DNA from: an uncultured Shewanella sp.
GTDB taxonomy: Bacteria > Pseudomonadota > Gammaproteobacteria > Enterobacterales > Shewanellaceae
DNA: 64,000 nucleotides
Assembly: GCF_947497935.1 (NCBI RefSeq)
Contig: NZ_CANMIO010000002.1
Span: 62,001-126,000, forward strand
Direction: 5' to 3'
In this document: positions 62,195-64,000 of the stretch, piece by piece
How the letters are laid out: each line of letters begins with the position of its first letter
Numbering within the stretch: the stretch's first letter is position 1
The notes under the pieces: model-generated
The model's database searches: none
Told to the model about the DNA's origin: nothing
Seen by the model: the letters and a program-made list of their open reading frames with translations, nothing else
Program-made: the position numbers and the translations under genes

Positions 62195-62797
62195 ATGAAA
62201 ACGAGCATGAAAACAGATCCTCAACAAACACGTCAGCATATTATCGACTCAGGTTATAGCCTGATCTCGAGCAAAGGCTTTTCTAACGTCGGTCTATCGC
62301 AGATCTTAAAATTTGCCGATGTCCCTAAAGGCTCTTTTTACCACTACTTCAAATCTAAGGAGCAGTTTGGTGAAGAGATCATTAATAGCTACTTTAAAAC
62401 CTACTTAGGCAGTATCGACAGTCTGTTTGCTGCAGAGAATGGTTCAGGTTTAGAGAGATTGATGAGCTACTGGTTACGCTGGCAAAGTACGCAGAGTGAT
62501 GCCTGTGTGAACCAAAAGTGCCTAGTGGTTAAACTCAGTGCCGAAGTCGCAGATCTATCAGAATCTATGCGCCTTGCCTTAGACAAAGGTTCATCGGCAG
62601 TTATTGCTCGCCTCGCAAGCTGTATTGAAGCTGGCATTAAAGACGGTTCGATTCCAGTTATGGATGCCGACGATACCGCTGAAACCTTATATCAGATGTG
62701 GTTAGGTGCCAGCTTAAGAAGTAAATTAACCCGTGACCCCAAAGTCATCGAGCGCGTATTGCTGGTGACCAAAGCCCTATTGGCTCATCCAGCCTAG
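62195..62797 (+). CDS. TetR-family regulator, NemR-like
   Basis: A 200-residue repressor with the TetR helix-turn-helix (TRQHIIDSGYSLISSKGFSN through GSFYHYFKSKEQFGEEI). The C-terminal part resembles NemR/AcuR-type proteins that sense reactive electrophiles: two cysteines occur in DACVNQKCLVVKL (about 102-108). The target genes probably include the YqhD-like dehydrogenase that follows. Start chosen at the first ATG; a second ATG four codons on is also possible. Confidence 0.82.
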   Translation: MKTSMKTDPQQTRQHIIDSGYSLISSKGFSNVGLSQILKFADVPKGSFYHYFKSKEQFGEEIINSYFKTYLGSIDSLFAAENGSGLERLMSYWLRWQSTQSDACVNQKCLVVKLSAEVADLSESMRLALDKGSSAVIARLASCIEAGIKDGSIPVMDADDTAETLYQMWLGASLRSKLTRDPKVIERVLLVTKALLAHPA

Positions 62798-62904
62798 TGA
62801 TTGAAAGAGCTGGATTGAAAGCAACAGTATTGAAATAGCCATCAAATTTATCTATCCCGCCTATGCTTATGTCTGTTAACGGCGGGGATTTTTTAACTAT
62901 TAAC

Positions 62905-62919
62905 TAGACGACTGGTCTA
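62905..62919 (+). promoter_or_regulatory. TetR operator upstream of the alcohol dehydrogenase
   Basis: TAGAC-GACTG-GTCTA, differing at one central base from the site before the TetR gene, about 50 bases before the dehydrogenase start. AACTAT lies just upstream. Confidence 0.75.
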
Positions 62920-62970
62920 TTAAATATAAACAACAGACCCATTTCCTTAAGTCGTTTAATAGGAACAATT

Positions 62971-64000
62971 ATGTACAGTTTCGATTATTACAACCCAACC
63001 CACATTAGCTTCGGTGAAGGTAAGATTGCCGAACTCGATAATCTAGTACCACAAGACGCTAAAGTCTTAGTGCTATTTGGTGGCAATAGCGCCAAAAGTA
63101 CTGGCACACTCGATGAAGTCAAAGCCGCACTTAAACAGCGTGACGTTGTTGAGTTTGGTGGCATCGAAGCAAACCCAACCTACGAAACATTAATGCAAGC
63201 GGTTGAAGTGGTAAAACAGCAAGATATCGACTTCCTACTGGCAGTCGGTGGCGGCTCTGTTATCGACGGCACCAAGTTTGTTGCAGCGGCGGCACTATTT
63301 GAAGGCGAGCCATGGGACATTCTCTTAAGCTGGGGAGCTAAAGTCACTCAAGCTATGCCATTTGGCACGGTTCTTACCTTGCCTGCAACAGGCTCAGAGA
63401 TGAACAGCGCCAGCGTCGTAACGCGTAAGTCGTTACAAGCAAAGCTGTCTTTCATGAGCAACCATGTATTTCCAAAATTCTCGGTATTAGACCCAAGCAA
63501 AACCTTCACCTTGCCTGAGCGCCAAGTGGCTAACGGGGTGGTCGATGCTTTTATCCATATTACAGAGCAATACCTTAACTACCCAGTTAACGCACCAGTT
63601 CAAGACAGATTTGCCGAAGGCCTACTGCAAACCCTTATCGAATTAGGACCAAAAGCATTAAGCGAACCTAAAGACTTTGATGTACGCGCCAACCTTATGT
63701 GGGTGGCAACCATGGCTCTGAGCGGCGTAATCGGTAAAGGGGTACCACACGACTGGGCCACACATATGATTGGTCATGAGATCACTGTACTTTACGGTGT
63801 TGACCATGCCCGTACCATTGCAATGATTTTGCCAGGGATGCTCGATGTTCGCCGTGAGGCTAAACAAGAGAAGTTACTGCAATACGCCAATCGGGTTTGG
63901 GGCATCAACCAAGGTAGCAAGGATGAAATCATCGATGCAGCGATCAGCAAGACTCGCGAATTTTTCGAAGCTATGGGTATTCAAACTCGCCTTTCAGACT
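62971..64000 (+). CDS. iron-containing alcohol dehydrogenase, YqhD-like (partial)
   Basis: The reading frame is open to the end of the window (343 codons seen of about 385), so the C-terminus is missing. It closely follows E. coli YqhD: NPTHISFGEGKI, GGNSAKSTGTLDEV, LAVGGGSVIDGTKFVAAAA, LTLPATGSEMNSASV. The metal-binding Asp/His set is VVDAFIHITEQY and DWATHMIGHEITVLYGVDHA. YqhD reduces aldehydes such as methylglyoxal and acrolein with NADPH, which fits control by an electrophile-sensing TetR regulator. AGGAA precedes the ATG at good spacing. Confidence 0.92.
   Translation, partial: MYSFDYYNPTHISFGEGKIAELDNLVPQDAKVLVLFGGNSAKSTGTLDEVKAALKQRDVVEFGGIEANPTYETLMQAVEVVKQQDIDFLLAVGGGSVIDGTKFVAAAALFEGEPWDILLSWGAKVTQAMPFGTVLTLPATGSEMNSASVVTRKSLQAKLSFMSNHVFPKFSVLDPSKTFTLPERQVANGVVDAFIHITEQYLNYPVNAPVQDRFAEGLLQTLIELGPKALSEPKDFDVRANLMWVATMALSGVIGKGVPHDWATHMIGHEITVLYGVDHARTIAMILPGMLDVRREAKQEKLLQYANRVWGINQGSKDEIIDAAISKTREFFEAMGIQTRLSD

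Overview
The window looks like chromosomal DNA of a marine Shewanella-type gammaproteobacterium. The genus is inferred from an extracellular-type DMSO reductase operon (dmsA-dmsB-...-TorD chaperone), the gmk-rpoZ-spoT-ridA-trmH-recG block, E. coli-like yihY-dtd-yiiD neighbours, TypA, GlnA and PdxY proteins of gammaproteobacterial type, and a Vibrio/Shewanella-type aryl polyene cluster. No rRNA, tRNA, phage, insertion sequence or CRISPR array was seen.

Layout. 1-3.9 kb: the 3' end of dmsA, then dmsB, a large unrecognised lipoprotein, a TorD-like chaperone and a small DmsH-like protein. 4-12.6 kb: mostly minus-strand genes: a TetR regulator, a small membrane protein, a group II PLP decarboxylase and an amidohydrolase that share an upstream palindromic motif, an SRAP-domain protein (plus strand), a sugar kinase-like/nucleotidyltransferase pair and a DUF805-like membrane protein. 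12.9-23.6 kb: gmk, rpoZ, spoT, ridA, trmH, an acyl-CoA ligase, a Ca2+/Na+ antiporter, recG and a DUF3014 protein. 23.85-41.2 kb: a complete, tightly overlapping aryl polyene (APE) pigment operon with ketosynthases, chain length factor, two ACPs, dehydratases, ketoreductase, aryl-AMP ligase, glycosyltransferase-acyltransferase, ammonia lyase, thioesterase, LolA-like carrier, MMPL exporter, halogenase-like flavoprotein and DUF3261 lipoprotein. 41.8-49.8 kb: rhodanese, YiiD-like thioesterase, dtd, lipoproteins, proline iminopeptidase, YihY, DUF2959, a NapH-like ferredoxin and pdxY. 50-59 kb: a DsbB-like/propeller fusion with an unlisted 55-residue neighbour, typA, glnA with a sigma54/NtrC promoter, a dicarboxylate-type symporter, a Ycf48-like propeller and a small exported protein. 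59-64 kb: a kynureninase-like enzyme and a PrnB/IDO-like enzyme beside an Lrp regulator, then a TetR gene and a YqhD-like dehydrogenase that runs off the end, each preceded by the same palindrome.

Three observations stand out. (1) A CTAG-rich modular intergenic repeat occurs at three places (41.2, 43.2 and 48.4 kb). Each time it starts within about 10 bases of a stop codon and has the same polarity relative to the gene it follows; its short hairpins mostly keep their stems while the loops vary. It behaves like a 3'-UTR-linked element. (2) Between the ammonia lyase and the thioesterase of the APE operon, the 5' end of the thioesterase gene is present three times in tandem (131-bp period), making two overlapping 44-codon mini-ORFs, each with its own ribosome binding site leading into the next copy. 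(3) A 695-residue lipoprotein of unknown function sits inside the dms operon.
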